A DNA stretch of 64,000 bases from Sphingobacteriales bacterium (lineage in GTDB: Bacteria > Bacteroidota > Bacteroidia > Sphingobacteriales > Sphingobacteriaceae). Positions 36,282 through 44,837 of the stretch are shown one piece after another. The notes below the pieces were generated by a model. That model was not told the DNA's origin and made no database searches. It saw only the letters and a program-made list of their open reading frames with translations. The stretch's first letter is position 1, and every line of letters begins with the position of its first letter. The position numbers were made by a program, and so were the translations under genes. The stretch is from assembly GCA_014763615.1 (NCBI GenBank), contig JACXVB010000002.1:1-64000 (forward strand), written 5' to 3'.

Positions 36282-39251
36282 TTAAAAAGATGCGTTTATT
36301 CCAAAAGTAAAAGTTCTCGCACTTGGGTATGAAGTGTAATCTATACCTCTTGATGGTATAGAATTTAATTGTTTATTGGTATTCACTTGTGGGTCTATAC
36401 CGGAATATTTAGTGATTAACAATAAATTTTGTCCTGATAAGGAAAGTCTAAAATTTTTAAAGTTTTTAGATTTTGAAGTATCAAAAGTGTAACCTATTGA
36501 AGCATTGGATAATCTTACAAAATCCCCCTTTTCTAAGAAACGGGTAGATACTTCAGGTGCATTTAATGGGTTTTCCACACTTTCTGCGGTGGCAACGGTT
36601 ACATTTCTACCATTTTTTAAACTGCCCTTGGTAAACAAAGCATTTGTAGTGTTATTGTAGATATAAAAACCTGTTGAAGCGTCAATAAAAAAACTAGCAT
36701 TCCACTTTCCAAATGCAAAGCTGTTAGTTAAACCCGCATTAAAAGTAGGCAAGGCACTTCCAGATACACGAAAGGCAGCATCATTTGGATAAATAGCGTA
36801 CCCATTATTATCATAGCCTGCAAATATTGGCAGGTTAAAAGAAAATAAAGGATAACCATCTCTAATTGTTTGTACATACGCTCCCGTTAACCCTTGTCCA
36901 TTGATTGAACCAGTAATTACAGTACTACTTCCGAAATTTTTTATGGTATTTTTTAGGAAAGTCATGTTATAAGCTACTTCCCAACTAAATTTCTTAGCTT
37001 GTATAGGAAGAATATTTAATCCAATTTCTAAACCTTTATTGATTACATCACCTGGTAAATTTGTCCACCGATAACTATAAGCAGCAGGTTGGGCATAGTT
37101 TTGAAGGAAAATTAAATCTTTAGTATCCTTATTAAAGTAATCAACGGTACCGCTGATTCTTCCTCCGAAAATAGCAAAATCTAAACCTGCACCATACTGA
37201 GTAGTTGTTTCCCACTTAATATTTGGATTTGCAGCATTAATTTCAATCACAGAACCATCTAACTGTCTTTGAGAGACTGCTTGGGCAACACCTCCTGGAA
37301 ATTCTTGGTTACCAGTTTGACCATAATTTAATCTAAGGCTTAAATCTGTGAAAACTTTCTTAGGAATAAAACTCTCATTCATCAGCTTCCATTTTCCAGC
37401 TAAAGCTGGAAAGTATGCGTATTTATTATTCTTCCCGAATTTAGAAGAACCATCTACACGAAGAGTGGCTGTAATTAAATACTTATCATTTACACTATAA
37501 TTAAAACGAGTAAAATAAGATTGAAGTTCACTCTTTGTGCTATCACCAAAAACAGGAGTAGTGGTTGTAAAATCAGACATACTAGAAGGCATAGCTCCAG
37601 CTGTTTTAACATGAGAAGCGATTTTGTTATAACCGTAATTTTTAAAATTTTGATAAGAGTAACCTCCTAATATTGTTAATGGGTTATTAGCTAATTGGGC
37701 ATCATAGGTTAATGTATGTTCAACCAAAGTAGAACTTAATTTGAGATTTTGTTCTACCCCTCTACCATTTCCACTAACTTGATCAACATTTACCCCTCTT
37801 ATGTTTGTAGTACCTGTAAATTGGGGAAGATTAGGCCCTAAATAGGAATATCTTAAACTCTTAGAATTATCTAATCCTAAAGTAACTTTATACTTTAGAT
37901 TTTTTGTAACCGACCAAGTGGCACTTAAATTACTTAATAATCTATTAATGTTATCAGAATCATCAATATAAGCTAACATAGCAGCAGGATTATTAAATGT
38001 TCCGCTAAAATCGAAGAAAGTTCCATCCGGATTAGTAATAGGAAATGTAGGATTAGCGGCTAAAGCAGCTCCTACCAAACTTCCCTGAAAGCCAGCGTTA
38101 TCAGAAATAGGAGCATATTTGTTCTTAACATTAGAACCTGTTAAAGCTAAATCTACTTTTACTTTATCTTTTAAAAAGGTTTTTGAACCATTAATTCTGC
38201 CAGTTAATCTGCCTAAAGACGAGTTTTTAACTACACCAGCAACTTTATCATAGCCCAAAGAAACTCTATAATTTGATGTGTTATTAGAACCTCCGTAACC
38301 TAGATTATAATTTTGAGAAACTCCAGTTCTATAAATTTGACTTTGCCAGTCAGTGTCAGCACCTTTATTAACAGCAACAGGGTCTGCTCCTGCATTTAAA
38401 ACACCTGCATAAAATTGAGTGGCATTTAACAAATCATATCTTTTCGAAGTTCCAGATAAACTAGTATTTGCATTAAAAGTAAACCCTTGCCCAGATCTTC
38501 CTTTTTTGGTAGTGATAATAATTACCCCATTAGCTCCTCTAGAACCATAAATAGCTGATGCAGAAGCATCTTTTAAAACACTAATATTTTCAATATCAGA
38601 AGGATTTAAAAATGCCAAAGGATTTCTTGCAGAAGAAGAACCTATTCCGTTATCAATACCTCCGGATGTACCTCCATTATCCAAAGGAACACCATCTACA
38701 ACAAAAAGAGGATCGTTTCCACTTCTTATTGAACCAGTTCCTCTAATATTTATACTTATACCAGAACCAGGCTCACCACTGGCTGGGGTAATCTGAACAC
38801 CCGCAAGCCTTCCTTGCAATAGTTGCTCAGGAGATGAAATAACACCTTTATTGAAGTCTTTGGTTCCTAAAGAAGCAATAGAACCAGTTGCGTCTTTTAC
38901 TCTTTGAGTGCCGTAACCCACTACCACAACTTCATTAAGAGAAGTGTTATCCGATTCTAAAAAAATTTCGTAAAATTTTTTGGAATCAATTGGAACATTA
39001 ATCGTTTTAAAACCGATGTAAGAAATTTCTAAAGAAGTAGCCGATTCTGGAACTTTTAACTGAAATTTTCCATCAAAATCAGTAACTGCTCCTGATGTTG
39101 TGTTTTTGACTTTAACGGAAACTCCGATGAGTGGTGACCCATCCTTTTTGTCTTTTACTTTTCCTTCAATTGTTTTTGTTTGCGCTGTAGCGAACTCTAA
39201 TGAAATAAAAAGACATAACAAACTAAGCGATAGTAAACGTTTTAATTGCAT
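36282..39251 (-). CDS. susC: SusC/RagA family TonB-linked outer membrane transporter
   Basis: A 989-residue TonB-dependent barrel. After the signal peptide (FATAQ) comes a carboxypeptidase-like domain (TIEGKVKDKKDGSPLIGVSVKV, about 25-100). The plug follows with the SusC signature DVNVVVVGYGTQ-like stretch (EVVVVGYGTQRVKDATGSI) and LKDASASAIYGSRGANGVIIITTKKG. The rest is barrel strands, ending in the aromatic FTFGINASF. It imports oligosaccharides with SusD using TonB energy. No anti-sigma-interacting extra N-terminal domain (STN) is present, so regulation by a SusR- or LacI-type factor is more likely than by an ECF sigma pair. It is the first gene of the operon after a 245-bp leader. Confidence 0.94.
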   Translation of the reverse strand: MQLKRLLSLSLLCLFISLEFATAQTKTIEGKVKDKKDGSPLIGVSVKVKNTTSGAVTDFDGKFQLKVPESATSLEISYIGFKTINVPIDSKKFYEIFLESDNTSLNEVVVVGYGTQRVKDATGSIASLGTKDFNKGVISSPEQLLQGRLAGVQITPASGEPGSGISINIRGTGSIRSGNDPLFVVDGVPLDNGGTSGGIDNGIGSSSARNPLAFLNPSDIENISVLKDASASAIYGSRGANGVIIITTKKGRSGQGFTFNANTSLSGTSKRYDLLNATQFYAGVLNAGADPVAVNKGADTDWQSQIYRTGVSQNYNLGYGGSNNTSNYRVSLGYDKVAGVVKNSSLGRLTGRINGSKTFLKDKVKVDLALTGSNVKNKYAPISDNAGFQGSLVGAALAANPTFPITNPDGTFFDFSGTFNNPAAMLAYIDDSDNINRLLSNLSATWSVTKNLKYKVTLGLDNSKSLRYSYLGPNLPQFTGTTNIRGVNVDQVSGNGRGVEQNLKLSSTLVEHTLTYDAQLANNPLTILGGYSYQNFKNYGYNKIASHVKTAGAMPSSMSDFTTTTPVFGDSTKSELQSYFTRFNYSVNDKYLITATLRVDGSSKFGKNNKYAYFPALAGKWKLMNESFIPKKVFTDLSLRLNYGQTGNQEFPGGVAQAVSQRQLDGSVIEINAANPNIKWETTTQYGAGLDFAIFGGRISGTVDYFNKDTKDLIFLQNYAQPAAYSYRWTNLPGDVINKGLEIGLNILPIQAKKFSWEVAYNMTFLKNTIKNFGSSTVITGSINGQGLTGAYVQTIRDGYPLFSFNLPIFAGYDNNGYAIYPNDAAFRVSGSALPTFNAGLTNSFAFGKWNASFFIDASTGFYIYNNTTNALFTKGSLKNGRNVTVATAESVENPLNAPEVSTRFLEKGDFVRLSNASIGYTFDTSKSKNFKNFRLSLSGQNLLLITKYSGIDPQVNTNKQLNSIPSRGIDYTSYPSARTFTFGINASF

Positions 39252-39496
39252 AACTTTAATTTAAAATTGGTTTTTGGTTAATTAATTGGTCCTTAATAAA
39301 ACTATTTGAAGTAAATAGCTTATTAAATATTGTCGTTTAATTATATGTGCTAAAAGTTTAAAAACTTCAATGAGATATTAATCTAATCGACTTAAACTTT
39401 TTTAACAATTGGTTAGATAAATGTAGTAAATTAATTTTTAAAAAAAAACTTGATTGAATCCAAGATTGAACTAAAAAGATAAAAAAAACCTTTTCG

Positions 39497-39525
39497 CAAA
39501 CGTTTGTTGTTTAAAGAAATTACAA
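39497..39525 (-). promoter_or_regulatory. Probable susC promoter overlapping a LacI-type operator
   Basis: The perfect palindrome CAAACGTTTG (39497-39506) inside GCAAACGTTTGT resembles LacI/GalR-family operators with a central CG. On the minus strand it also provides AACGTTTG, one mismatch from TAnnTTTG, with TTG at 39525-39523 18 bp upstream. Start of transcription would leave a ~245-nt AT-rich leader before susC, containing a 10-bp inverted repeat (39352-39361 and 39392-39401). No LacI gene is in the window. Confidence 0.45.
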
Positions 39526-39536
39526 TATTTTTACTA

Positions 39537-39935
39537 TTATTCTTCTTCTAAATCAAAAAAACTATCGTTTAAATCATCAATATCTCTACGATCTTTCTTG
39601 GTTGGCCGTCCCGTTCCTCGATCTCTAGTTAAAACTGGAGCGTGAAACATAGATTTAAATTTGGCAGTTTCTTCTGGAGGAGTTAAATCTTCATAAGCCA
39701 AAACTGCTTTTTTAGCATCAACCCGTTGGCTTAATAATTCAATAACTTTAATGGTTTTCTTTTCTATAGATTTTGAGACTTGATAAACCTCCCCAATTTT
39801 CACCTCGTAACTAGGCTTAATATTAGTTCCATCCTTTTTTACTCTACCCGCTTTACAAGCCTCTGTGGCTAAAGATCTGGTTTTGAACAATCTGATAGAC
39901 CACAAATATTTATCAATTCTTAACTTTTCTGCCAT
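39537..39935 (-). CDS. S4 domain RNA-binding protein (Hsp15/RqcP-like)
   Basis: A 132-residue basic protein with an S4 RNA-binding domain at the N-terminus (LRIDKYLWSIRLFKTRSLATEACKAGRV and YEVKIGEVYQVSK) and a charged tail (ending in Asp/Glu). Family members such as Hsp15 and RqcP bind stalled 50S subunits or tRNA on them during ribosome rescue. The assignment within the family is not certain. A promoter with a good spacer lies directly upstream (39944-39977), which would give a 5' leader of only a few bases. It is divergent from dapD. Confidence 0.85.
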   Translation of the reverse strand: MAEKLRIDKYLWSIRLFKTRSLATEACKAGRVKKDGTNIKPSYEVKIGEVYQVSKSIEKKTIKVIELLSQRVDAKKAVLAYEDLTPPEETAKFKSMFHAPVLTRDRGTGRPTKKDRRDIDDLNDSFFDLEEE

Positions 39936-39943
39936 AAACGAAT

Positions 39944-39977
39944 CAAAAATAACTCAAAATTCATGTTAAAAGGCAAA
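39944..39977 (-). promoter_or_regulatory. Promoter of the S4 domain gene
   Basis: On the minus strand TTTG (39977-39974), a 22-bp spacer and TATTTTTG (39951-39944) match the Bacteroidota consensus. The start codon is only 9 bp away, so the transcript would be nearly leaderless. Confidence 0.45.
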
Positions 39978-40008
39978 AAAACCTTTAATTTGCAGGAAAA
40001 TTACAAAT

Positions 40009-40827
40009 ATGATAGCCGAATTAAAAAAAGCAGTTGAAGAGGCGTGGGATGATAGAAACCTACTCGATTTTAAAGAATATAGAGACAGTATTGAGCGCAT
40101 AATTTATCGTTTAGATAGTGGCGAGTTACGCGTAGCAGAGCCTATTGGCAATGTTTGGCATGTAAACGATTGGATTAAAAAAGCGGTAATCATGTATTTT
40201 CCTATCCGCGAAATGGAAGAAATTAAAGCCGGTCCTTTTGTCTTTTATGATAAAATGAAGTTAAAAACCGACTTCAAAAAGCAAGGTGTTCGTGTTGTTC
40301 CTCACGGATTAGCTCGTTATGGCGCTTACTTGGCAAAAGGAGTCATCATGATGCCTTCTTATGTAAATATTGGTGCTTATGTAGATGAAGGCACTATGGT
40401 TGATACTTGGGCAACTGTAGGCTCTTGCGCCCAGATTGGCAAGAATGTTCACTTAAGTGGAGGTGTTGGAATTGGCGGCGTTTTAGAACCGGTGCAAGCT
40501 GCGCCAGTAATTATTGAGGATAACTGTTTTATTGGTTCGAGAGCCATTGTGGTAGAAGGCGTTAGAGTTGAATCTGAGGCTGTTTTAGGAGCCAACGTTG
40601 TATTAACTGCTTCCACTAAGATTATTGACGTAACCGGACCAGAACCTATTGAACACAAAATGGTGGTTCCTGCTCGTTCTGTTGTTATCCCAGGTTCATA
40701 TACCAAGAAATTTCCTGCCGGAGAGTACCAAGTACCTTGTGCATTAATTATAGGAAAAAGAAAAGAATCCACTGATAAAAAGACTTCATTAAACAATGCT
40801 TTAAGAGAGCATAATGTTGCAGTTTAA
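40009..40827 (+). CDS. dapD: 2,3,4,5-tetrahydropyridine-2,6-dicarboxylate N-succinyltransferase
   Basis: A 272-residue cytoplasmic acyltransferase of the succinylase branch of the diaminopimelate/lysine pathway, supplying peptidoglycan precursor. The left-handed beta-helix made of hexapeptide repeats is clear in MMPSYVNIGAYVDEGTMVDTWATVGSCAQIGKNVHLSGG and IIEDNCFIGSRAIVVEGVRV. The N-terminal helical region with LDSGELRVAEP is typical of DapD. Length is normal. An inverted repeat follows the gene (40837-40873). Divergent from the S4 gene. No other dap gene is nearby. Confidence 0.94.
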   Translation: MIAELKKAVEEAWDDRNLLDFKEYRDSIERIIYRLDSGELRVAEPIGNVWHVNDWIKKAVIMYFPIREMEEIKAGPFVFYDKMKLKTDFKKQGVRVVPHGLARYGAYLAKGVIMMPSYVNIGAYVDEGTMVDTWATVGSCAQIGKNVHLSGGVGIGGVLEPVQAAPVIIEDNCFIGSRAIVVEGVRVESEAVLGANVVLTASTKIIDVTGPEPIEHKMVVPARSVVIPGSYTKKFPAGEYQVPCALIIGKRKESTDKKTSLNNALREHNVAV

Positions 40828-40836
40828 ATAAAGTTT

Positions 40837-40889
40837 AAAGTAGAAAGTTAGCTTAACCTTATCTTTCTACTTTTTACTTTTTACTTTCA
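40837..40889 (+). repeat. Inverted repeat with tandem CTTTTTA words, possible dapD terminator
   Basis: A perfect 11-bp inverted repeat AAAGTAGAAAG/CTTTCTACTTT (40837-40847 and 40863-40873) with a 15-base loop is followed by two TTTTTAC-like words. It could terminate dapD transcription. In style it resembles the spacers at 51131 and 57350. Confidence 0.55.
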
Positions 40890-40892
40890 AAA

Positions 40893-42020
40893 ATGAGAAT
40901 CGGATTCGAAGCAAAAAGAGCATTTAAAAATTACACGGGCTTAGGCAATTATAGTCGCTTTGTTATCCAAACTTTAGCTCAAAAATTCCCAAATTATCAG
41001 TATCATGTTTATACTACAGATTTGGTCAAAAATCCACGAACGTCTTTCCTTTTCAATTGCCCAAATATTATTCTTAGAACAGCCCCAGTAAAACTTTTTA
41101 AAGCTTATTGGCGAAGTAAAGGTGTTGTTAATGATTTGATAAAAGATAAAATTGAAGTTTATCATGGTTTAAGTCATGAAATTCCATCAGGATTAAAAAA
41201 AGCAGGTATCAAATCGGTAGTAACCATTCACGATTTAATATATCTCCGCTTTCCTTATTATTTCAAGGCTATCGATAGGAAAATTTACGATTTAAAATTC
41301 AAATCAGCTTGTGCTAATGCGGATAAAATCATCGCCATTAGCGAGCAAACCAAAAAAGACATCATTCATTTTTTTAATGTGGATGAAGATAAAATTGAGG
41401 TAGTTTATCAAGATTGTGATGGTATTTTTCATCTGACAGAACCTGCTGATAAATTGACGGAAATCAAAAATAAATACCAACTTCCGAAAAAATATATTTT
41501 AAGTGTTGGCACCATTGAAAGTAGAAAAAATCAGCTTTTAATTTTAAAAGCCTTGCTAAATTTACCAGAAAACATTCATGTAGTTTTGGTAGGTAAACAT
41601 ACCGATTACGCTCAGATATTAATTAACTTTATAGAACTGCATCAACTAGAAAATCGTGTTCATTTTCTTCAAAATGCAGATTTTAAAGATTTACCTGCTA
41701 TTTATCAACAAGCAAAAGTTTTTGTTTATCCTTCAGTTTTTGAGGGTTTTGGAATTCCAATTTTAGAAGCTTTAAATTCTGGCGTACCGGTAATTGCGGT
41801 AGAAGGTTCTTGTTTAGAAGAAGCCGGTGGACCAAATAGTTTATATGTAGATAAAGATGATGCAGAATCTTTAGCCAAAAATCTATTGGAAATCTATCAA
41901 AACGAAGCATTGAGAGAAGAAATGGCTGCCAAAGGAAAAAAGTTTGCCCTCAATTTTAGAGCAGATAAAATTGCCTCTCAACTAATGAGAGTTTATCACA
42001 AAACTGTGAATCATGCTTAA
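40893..42020 (+). CDS. Glycosyltransferase, GT-B fold (GT4-type)
   Basis: A 375-residue cytoplasmic or membrane-associated sugar transferase. The N-terminal donor-free domain begins RIGFEAKRAFKNYTGLGNYSRFV, with the Gly-rich acceptor loop. The C-terminal domain holds ILSVGTIESRKNQLLILKAL and the nucleotide-sugar-binding motif VFPS-like VYPSVFEGFGIPILEAL with E-x7-E glutamates (EGFGIPILE). Acceptor and sugar are unknown; members modify lipopolysaccharide, capsule or glycans. The next gene overlaps it by 8 bp (ATGCTTAA), indicating coupling, although the partner is a tRNA-modification gene. Confidence 0.88.
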   Translation: MRIGFEAKRAFKNYTGLGNYSRFVIQTLAQKFPNYQYHVYTTDLVKNPRTSFLFNCPNIILRTAPVKLFKAYWRSKGVVNDLIKDKIEVYHGLSHEIPSGLKKAGIKSVVTIHDLIYLRFPYYFKAIDRKIYDLKFKSACANADKIIAISEQTKKDIIHFFNVDEDKIEVVYQDCDGIFHLTEPADKLTEIKNKYQLPKKYILSVGTIESRKNQLLILKALLNLPENIHVVLVGKHTDYAQILINFIELHQLENRVHFLQNADFKDLPAIYQQAKVFVYPSVFEGFGIPILEALNSGVPVIAVEGSCLEEAGGPNSLYVDKDDAESLAKNLLEIYQNEALREEMAAKGKKFALNFRADKIASQLMRVYHKTVNHA

Positions 42021-42579
42021 AGAAGAAGTTAATAAAGCCCTTGAGGTGCTTAAAGCTGGTGGAATTATCCTTTACCCAACAGATACCGTTTGGGGTTTAG
42101 GTTGTGATGCCACTAATACCGAAGCAGTAGCTAAAATTTTTAAAATTAAAAATCGGGAAGACAGCAAAAGCCTCATTATTCTTTTAGATACAGAAAACAA
42201 ATTGCAAAGCTATGTTTCTGAAGTACCGAACCTAGCTTATGATTTAATCGAATACAGCGAAAAACCTCTAACCATTATTTATTCTGGAGCTAAAAATTTA
42301 GCCCTAAATCTCATCAATCAAGATGGAAGTGTTGGCATTCGCATTCCAAAACACGAGTTCTGCCAACAGCTCATTCAGCGTTTTAGAAAACCTATTGTTT
42401 CTACATCTGCTAATTTAAGTGGAGAAGCTACCCCTACCAACTTCTCTGAAATTAGTCAGCAAATATTGGATGGTGTAGATTATATTGTTGATCTTGAACG
42501 AGACAGCTGGAGTAAAAAACAACCTTCTACCATCCTGAAACTAGAGCCAAATGGCAAATTTGTATTTATCAGAAAATAG
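42013..42579 (+). CDS. L-threonylcarbamoyladenylate synthase (Sua5/YrdC family)
   Basis: A 188-residue cytoplasmic protein of the TsaC/Sua5 family, which makes threonylcarbamoyl-AMP for the t6A modification of ANN-decoding tRNAs. The family signature is in LKAGGIILYPTDTVWGLGCDATN, KIKNREDSKSLIILLD, IYSGAKNLALNLINQDGSVGIRIP and KPIVSTSANLSGEATP. The short length fits TsaC/YwlC-like proteins without the Sua5 extra domain. It overlaps the glycosyltransferase by 8 bp. Exact gene name (tsaC or ywlC) depends on nomenclature. Confidence 0.9.
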   Translation: MLKEEVNKALEVLKAGGIILYPTDTVWGLGCDATNTEAVAKIFKIKNREDSKSLIILLDTENKLQSYVSEVPNLAYDLIEYSEKPLTIIYSGAKNLALNLINQDGSVGIRIPKHEFCQQLIQRFRKPIVSTSANLSGEATPTNFSEISQQILDGVDYIVDLERDSWSKKQPSTILKLEPNGKFVFIRK

Positions 42580-42624
42580 CTAAAGACTATCCTTAATTAA
42601 ACCTAACAAAAAGCCGGAGATCAT

Positions 42625-42632
42625 TATATTTG
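42625..42632 (+). promoter_or_regulatory. Possible promoter -7 element of the CCA transferase gene
   Basis: TATATTTG matches TAnnTTTG exactly, 54 bp upstream of the start codon, but no -33 element is evident. Confidence 0.3.
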
Positions 42633-42685
42633 CAGAAATTGCAAAATCAGCGATATAGTAATTAAATGCTGGCAAAACTGTAACA

Positions 42686-44098
42686 TTGAAACAACACCTG
42701 CAACATCCCGTATTCGGAATTTTATCTCAACTAGCTTCGCAAATGAATGTGGATGCTTATGTAATTGGCGGTTTTGTGCGAGATATTTTCTTAAACCGCC
42801 CATCAAAAGATGTAGATATTGTGGTGATTGGAAATGGGCCTGAGTTTGCACAAGCTGCCGGAGAAGTCCTGAATACACCGGTTACCATTTTTAAAAGTTT
42901 TGGTACCGCCATGTTGCGCTATCAGGATTTAGAAATTGAATTTGTGGGTGCAAGAAGAGAATCTTACAGAAGTGATTCAAGGAAGCCTATTGTAGAGAAT
43001 GGAACGCTAGAAGACGATCAAAAACGCCGTGATTTTACCATAAATGCGATGGCAATCCAACTTAATCAGGAACATTTTGGTGAGCTCCTTGATCCCTTTC
43101 AAGGATTAAAACATCTCAAAGAAAAACAAATGATCACGCCGCTAAATCCCGAAGAAACTTTTTCTGATGATCCGCTTCGGATGATGCGAGCCATTCGATT
43201 TGCCACTCAACTTAATTTTCAAATCGCTGAAAACGCACTTGAGGCTATCAAAAAAAATAAAGAAAGGATTCAGATTGTTTCTAAAGAGCGGATAACGGAT
43301 GAATTAAATAAGATTATTCTAGCTCCAATTCCGTCAATCGGATTTAAACACCTATTTAATACGGGTTTATTAAAAGAGATTTTTCCGCACATGGTAGAGC
43401 TTTACGGTGTAGAAATCATCGATGGAAAAGGACACAAAGACAATTTTTATCACACCTTAGAAGTGTTGGATAATATTTGTAAAACTACCGACGATTTATG
43501 GTTACGCTGGGCAGCAATTTTACACGATATTGCCAAACCAGCTACCAAAAGATTTGAGAAAAATCACGGTTGGACTTTTCATGGACACGAAGATAAAGGT
43601 GCCAGAATGGTGCCCAAGATATTCGCTCAACTCAAACTTCCGCTAAATGAAAAGATGAAATTTGTACAGAAATTGGTGCTTTTACACTTACGTCCCATTG
43701 TTTTAGCTCAAGAAATTGTTACAGACTCGGCCGTAAGGCGATTATTATTTGAAGCTGGTGAAGATATTGATGCGCTGATGAAACTTTGCCATGCAGATGT
43801 AACTACCAAAAACGAGTACAAAATCAAGAAGTATCGCAGTAATTTTGAACTGGTAAAGCAAAAGTTGAAAGATGTGGAGGAAAGAGATAGAATTAGAAAT
43901 TGGCAACCGCCATTAAGTGGCGAAGACATTATGAAAGCCTTCGACATTCCGGCAGGTAGAGAAGTAGGTATTATCAAAAATCAAATCAGAGAAGCTATTT
44001 TAGAAGGCGAAATCAAAAATAACCGTTCAGAAGCTATTGCGTTGATGAAAACTTTAGGAACTCAATTAGGTTTATCTGTGATAAATCAGATAAATTAA
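42686..44098 (+). CDS. cca: CCA tRNA nucleotidyltransferase with HD domain
   Basis: A 470-residue cytoplasmic enzyme that adds or repairs the 3' CCA of tRNA, combined with an HD phosphohydrolase domain. The polymerase head shows GGFVRDIFL with the catalytic DVDIVV aspartates, then RRDFTINAMAIQLN and DPLRMMRAIRFATQLNF. The HD domain is in LRWAAILHDIAKPATKRF followed by FHGHEDKGARM. TTG 42686 is chosen because it matches the family start MKQHLQHP and an in-frame stop lies just upstream at 42659; the next ATG is 57 bp inside. A class II tRNA nucleotidyltransferase can use one active site for C and A. Some tRNA genes here lack an encoded CCA. Confidence 0.9.
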   Translation: MKQHLQHPVFGILSQLASQMNVDAYVIGGFVRDIFLNRPSKDVDIVVIGNGPEFAQAAGEVLNTPVTIFKSFGTAMLRYQDLEIEFVGARRESYRSDSRKPIVENGTLEDDQKRRDFTINAMAIQLNQEHFGELLDPFQGLKHLKEKQMITPLNPEETFSDDPLRMMRAIRFATQLNFQIAENALEAIKKNKERIQIVSKERITDELNKIILAPIPSIGFKHLFNTGLLKEIFPHMVELYGVEIIDGKGHKDNFYHTLEVLDNICKTTDDLWLRWAAILHDIAKPATKRFEKNHGWTFHGHEDKGARMVPKIFAQLKLPLNEKMKFVQKLVLLHLRPIVLAQEIVTDSAVRRLLFEAGEDIDALMKLCHADVTTKNEYKIKKYRSNFELVKQKLKDVEERDRIRNWQPPLSGEDIMKAFDIPAGREVGIIKNQIREAILEGEIKNNRSEAIALMKTLGTQLGLSVINQIN

Positions 44099-44118
44099 AA
44101 ATAAATTCAAATAAAATT

Positions 44119-44126
44119 TAATTTTG
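44119..44126 (+). promoter_or_regulatory. Possible promoter -7 element of the acidic pRiA4b-ORF3-like gene
   Basis: TAATTTTG matches TAnnTTTG and lies 4 bp before the ATG at 44131. If used, transcription starts at or very near the start codon, giving a leaderless or near-leaderless mRNA. Confidence 0.35.
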
Positions 44127-44130
44127 CAAC

Positions 44131-44754
44131 ATGGCAATATATAGATTTAGGATAAGTTTTGAGGATTACGATGAGGTAATTAGAGAGATTGATATCAAAT
44201 CCAATCAAACTTTTAAAGACCTTCATTTCTTTTTCTTACAAAATGTAGGCTATGATCCTGAAAAACCTTCTTCATTTTATGTGAGCAATGATCATTGGAT
44301 CAAGAATGAAGAGCTGGCCTATCTTCCAAATCAAAGAAAAATAGATAATGGAGTTGCTTTGGTTGAGGATTCTAAACTTTTCAAGTTTATTGATGATCCA
44401 CATCAAAAGTTTTATTATATCTATAATTTTGAAAAGCCTTTAGAGTTTCATGTAGAGTTGATCAAAATTCTGGATAACAACCCTAACTTAACTTTACCTA
44501 GCTTATTTAAATCTATTGGCGAAGCTCCAAAAATCGTGGTTCCTGTATTAGGTTCTGCTGATGAAATTACCGGTGATGAAGAAGATTTTATTGATGAAAT
44601 GGATGACGACGAAGCTTTAATTGCCGATGATGAGGAATTGGATAGCTTAAATACGGACACAGAAGGCGAAGAGGAAGTAGAAGAGGAAGACGAATTTTCT
44701 GATGAATTCTCTGACAATGAAGGCTTTGATGATGAAGATTTAGAAAAAGAATAA
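44131..44754 (+). CDS. Acidic protein of the plasmid pRiA4b ORF-3 family
   Basis: A 207-residue cytoplasmic protein with a pRiA4b ORF-3-like domain (about 1-120: YRFRISFEDYDEVIREIDI, TFKDLHFFFLQNVGYDPEKPSSFYVS). A strongly acidic tail follows (about 145-207), in which roughly half the residues are Asp or Glu. The family is found in many Bacteroidota as a chromosomal gene of unknown function, related in name to a passenger gene of mobile DNA but not itself a sign of transfer. It sits between cca and miaA on the same strand. The acidic tail suggests interaction with basic proteins or nucleic-acid mimicry (inference). Confidence 0.75.
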   Translation: MAIYRFRISFEDYDEVIREIDIKSNQTFKDLHFFFLQNVGYDPEKPSSFYVSNDHWIKNEELAYLPNQRKIDNGVALVEDSKLFKFIDDPHQKFYYIYNFEKPLEFHVELIKILDNNPNLTLPSLFKSIGEAPKIVVPVLGSADEITGDEEDFIDEMDDDEALIADDEELDSLNTDTEGEEEVEEEDEFSDEFSDNEGFDDEDLEKE

Positions 44755-44764
44755 TTTAAATTGT

Positions 44765-44826
44765 CATGCACAATTTATTTCGGCATCTAAATTTACCGAC
44801 TTCGAGATCCTGAAATAAATTCAGAA
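44765..44826. repeat. Imperfect inverted repeat of the GTCATGC...AATTTATTTC type
   Basis: AATTTATTTC (44772-44781) pairs with GAAATAAATT (44812-44821), bracketed by GTCATGC and a GATCCTGAAATAAATTCAG half. It has the look of a decayed copy of a short palindromic repeat common between genes in Bacteroidota. No other copy was noticed in the window. Confidence 0.5.
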
Positions 44827-44837
44827 TTGCCCAATTG

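Noticed and set aside
44131-44754. Insertion sequence passenger gene, because the protein family is named after a plasmid ORF
   Set aside because: No transposase, terminal inverted repeats or target duplication are near; the family is widespread as a normal chromosomal gene in this phylum.
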